The notes below the pieces were generated by a model. It was not told the DNA's origin. It did not search any database and saw only the letters and a program-made list of their open reading frames with translations. The position numbers were made by a program, and so were the translations under genes. Positions 7,225 through 8,112 of a stretch of DNA of 8,112 bases are shown here, piece after piece (positions within the stretch are counted from its first letter, which is position 1; each line of letters begins with the position of its first letter). The stretch is taken from positions 1 to 8,112 of the forward strand of contig CANRVM010000050.1 in the NCBI GenBank assembly GCA_947643295.1, given 5' to 3'. The stretch comes from an uncultured Mycoplasmatota bacterium. GTDB lineage: Bacteria > Bacillota_I > Bacilli_A > RF39 > UBA660.

Positions 7225-7665
7225 ATGGAAATAATAAACAGAAAAGCGAGACACGATTATTTTATAGAAGACCAGTATGAAGCAGGAATTGAATTAACAG
7301 GAACAGAAATCAAATCCATTAGAGAAGGAAATGCTAATATAAAAGAGTGCTATGGAATAATTAGAAATCATGAAGTATTTCTTTTAAATATGTTCGTATC
7401 TCCATATAAAGAGGGGAACATCTTTAATCATAATGAGAAAAGAACGAGAAAACTATTATTACATAAAAAAGAAATTAAAAAAATAGAAGATAAAATTACT
7501 TTACAAGGATTAACGTTAATTCCCTTAAGACTTTATTTTAAAAATAATATTTTAAAAGTGGAATTAGGAGTCTGTCGTGGTAAAAAGAATTATGATAAAA
7601 GAGAAACAATAAAGGAAAGAGATATAAAAAGAAATCTAGAAAAGACATTAAAAAATAGATATTAA
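7225..7665 (+). CDS. smpB: SsrA-binding protein SmpB
   Basis: SmpB binds the tRNA-like domain of tmRNA and brings it to ribosomes stalled on truncated mRNAs, starting trans-translation. The 146 residues include the family landmarks: NRKARHDYFI near the N-terminus, ELTGTEIKSIREG (23-35), SPYKEGNIFNHN (59-70), RKLLLHKKEI (75-84), QGLTLIPLRLYF (94-105) and KGKKxYDKRE-type CRGKKNYDKRETIKERD (117-133). The basic C-terminal tail, which in the family enters the empty mRNA channel, is present but somewhat short (family about 150-160 residues). The ATG at 7225 follows GGGAGG (7213-7218) by six bases. It lies 25 bp after rnr and 59 bp before its RNA partner ssrA, a pairing common in Gram-positive genomes. 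Confidence 0.97.
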   Translation: MEIINRKARHDYFIEDQYEAGIELTGTEIKSIREGNANIKECYGIIRNHEVFLLNMFVSPYKEGNIFNHNEKRTRKLLLHKKEIKKIEDKITLQGLTLIPLRLYFKNNILKVELGVCRGKKNYDKRETIKERDIKRNLEKTLKNRY

Positions 7666-7687
7666 AAATAATTATTTTATTTTTTTT
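7665..7687 (+). terminator. Weak A/U hairpin with T-run after smpB
   Basis: The palindrome AAAATAATTATTTT (7665-7678) begins at the last base of the smpB stop codon and can form only a 5-bp all-A/U stem, followed by eight T residues (7680-7687). It could be a leaky terminator, allowing some read-through into ssrA, or simply AT-rich spacer. Confidence 0.3.
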
Positions 7688-7695
7688 AAATTATG

Positions 7696-7704
7696 TGGTA
7701 TAAT
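7696..7704 (+). promoter_or_regulatory. Extended -10 promoter of ssrA
   Basis: TGG followed by a perfect TATAAT (7699-7704) is an extended -10 element. The -35 region at 17 bp (TTTATT, 7676-7681) is poor, as extended -10 promoters tolerate. Transcription would start near 7711, leaving about 14 bases to be removed from the tmRNA 5' end, as expected for RNase P maturation. Confidence 0.7.
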
Positions 7705-7724
7705 TTAGCTACATAATTTTATAT

Positions 7725-8066
7725 GGGGCTGATATGGTTTCGACAGGAATATTAGAGCATAAATGGCAGGTCGTGTGATTACGATACAATCAAAACAAAA
7801 ATAACTGGAAACAGTAATCAATTAGCTTTTGCCTAGTATAGAGCAAAGCATCTAGCTACTTTCTTATCTACGGAGAGTAAACTAGATTCATTTTTAGTAG
7901 ATTATACTTTAGTAATGTCTATAGCTAAAGTGAATTGAATAGACTAGTCTATTATCTTGGTTGTTAACTACTATGATTTTAGGCGAATTTAATTAGTTAA
8001 CTAAGCCTGTAGAAGTTTATGTAGCGATATTTTTGGACAGGAGTTCGATTCTCCTCAGCTCCACCA
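7725..8066 (+). ncRNA. ssrA: Transfer-messenger RNA (tmRNA)
   Basis: tmRNA acts first as tRNA-Ala and then as mRNA on stalled ribosomes, adding a degradation tag. The conserved 5' end GGGGCTGATATGGTTTCGAC and the 3' T-arm (AGGAG, loop TTCGATT, CTCCT; 8039-8055) are present. Bases 7725-7731 pair with 8056-8062 as a 7-bp acceptor stem; its third pair is G7727-U8060, the alanine identity element. CCA is encoded (8064-8066). I can draw all four H-type pseudoknots: PK1 (7771-7774/7781-7784 with 7776-7780/7788-7792), PK2 (7858-7863/7873-7878 with 7866-7870/7883-7887), PK3 (7906-7912/7925-7931 with 7917-7922/7939-7944) and PK4 (7963-7970/7994-8001 with 7981-7984/8005-8008). Helix 5 pairs 7825-7832 with 7843-7849 and holds the tag stop codon in its loop. 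The length of 342 bases is typical of one-piece tmRNA. It follows smpB. Confidence 0.97.
7807..7836 (+). other. tmRNA tag reading frame, GNSNQLAFA then TAG
   Basis: Within ssrA, the frame GGA AAC AGT AAT CAA TTA GCT TTT GCC TAG encodes G-N-S-N-Q-L-A-F-A, to be joined after the Ala carried by tmRNA. GGA is chosen as the resume codon because it lies at tmRNA position 83, 14 bases past PK1, and has U and A at -5 and -4, as at the E. coli resume site. The preceding ACT or ATA codons in the same frame cannot be strictly excluded. The hydrophobic C-terminus is of the type recognised by ClpXP and FtsH. Confidence 0.75.
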
Positions 8067-8076
8067 TAGTAGTATT

Positions 8077-8097
8077 AAACAAACTTTTTGTTTGTTT
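8077..8097 (+). terminator. Hairpin after ssrA, probable terminator
   Basis: A perfect 8-bp stem (AAACAAAC at 8077-8084, GTTTGTTT at 8090-8097) with a TTTTT loop lies 10 bases past the tmRNA CCA end. The 3' arm is T-rich, but no clean T-run follows (CAATAAATC), so efficiency is uncertain. It could also serve a gene arriving from the right on the minus strand. Confidence 0.5.
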
Positions 8098-8112
8098 CAA
8101 TAAATCTTCGGA

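Noticed and set aside
7993..8004. 12-base palindrome TTAGTTAACTAA as an operator or attachment site
   Set aside because: It is inside tmRNA and is explained by pseudoknot 4 pairing with 7963-7970.

Overview
The window is AT-rich (roughly 30% G+C) and reads as the chromosome of a walled, low-GC Gram-positive bacterium. The support is the order eno–secG–rnr–smpB–ssrA, strong AGGAGG ribosome-binding sites, a Firmicutes-type EF-Tu, and a FemABX-type peptidoglycan bridge enzyme. Bacilli or Erysipelotrichia-like lineages fit best; the species cannot be named from sequence alone. Tryptophan is TGG and no gene needs TGA read as sense, so the standard genetic code is adequate.

Layout. Bases 1-571 are the 3' part of tuf (EF-Tu), closed by a clean intrinsic terminator. 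A convergent gene (673-1911, minus) encodes a FemX/MurM-like tRNA-dependent aminoacyltransferase with its own terminator. Its strong promoter sits back to back with a plus-strand promoter that reads into murD (2019-3370). As given, murD is broken by a frameshift just after its ATP-binding P-loop. Next come eno (3486-4736, TTG start), secG (4814-5032), rnr (5097-7199), smpB (7225-7665) and the tmRNA gene ssrA (7725-8066). A hairpin lies just before the window ends.

How the genes fit together. There are two functional groups. One is cell-wall synthesis: MurD adds D-Glu to the UDP-MurNAc-L-Ala precursor, and the FemX-like enzyme would add amino acids to the stem-peptide Lys. The other is translation and quality control: SmpB and tmRNA rescue stalled ribosomes, and RNase R degrades structured and faulty RNAs. 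Eno and SecG are housekeeping neighbours that also precede rnr in staphylococci, where a carboxylesterase gene lies between secG and rnr; that gene is absent here.

I see no mobile element, CRISPR array, phage gene or clearly new system. The points most worth a second look are the murD lesion with its atypical motifs, the abutting divergent promoters, the short tmRNA tag ending in AFA, and an RNase R without the usual Lys-rich tail.
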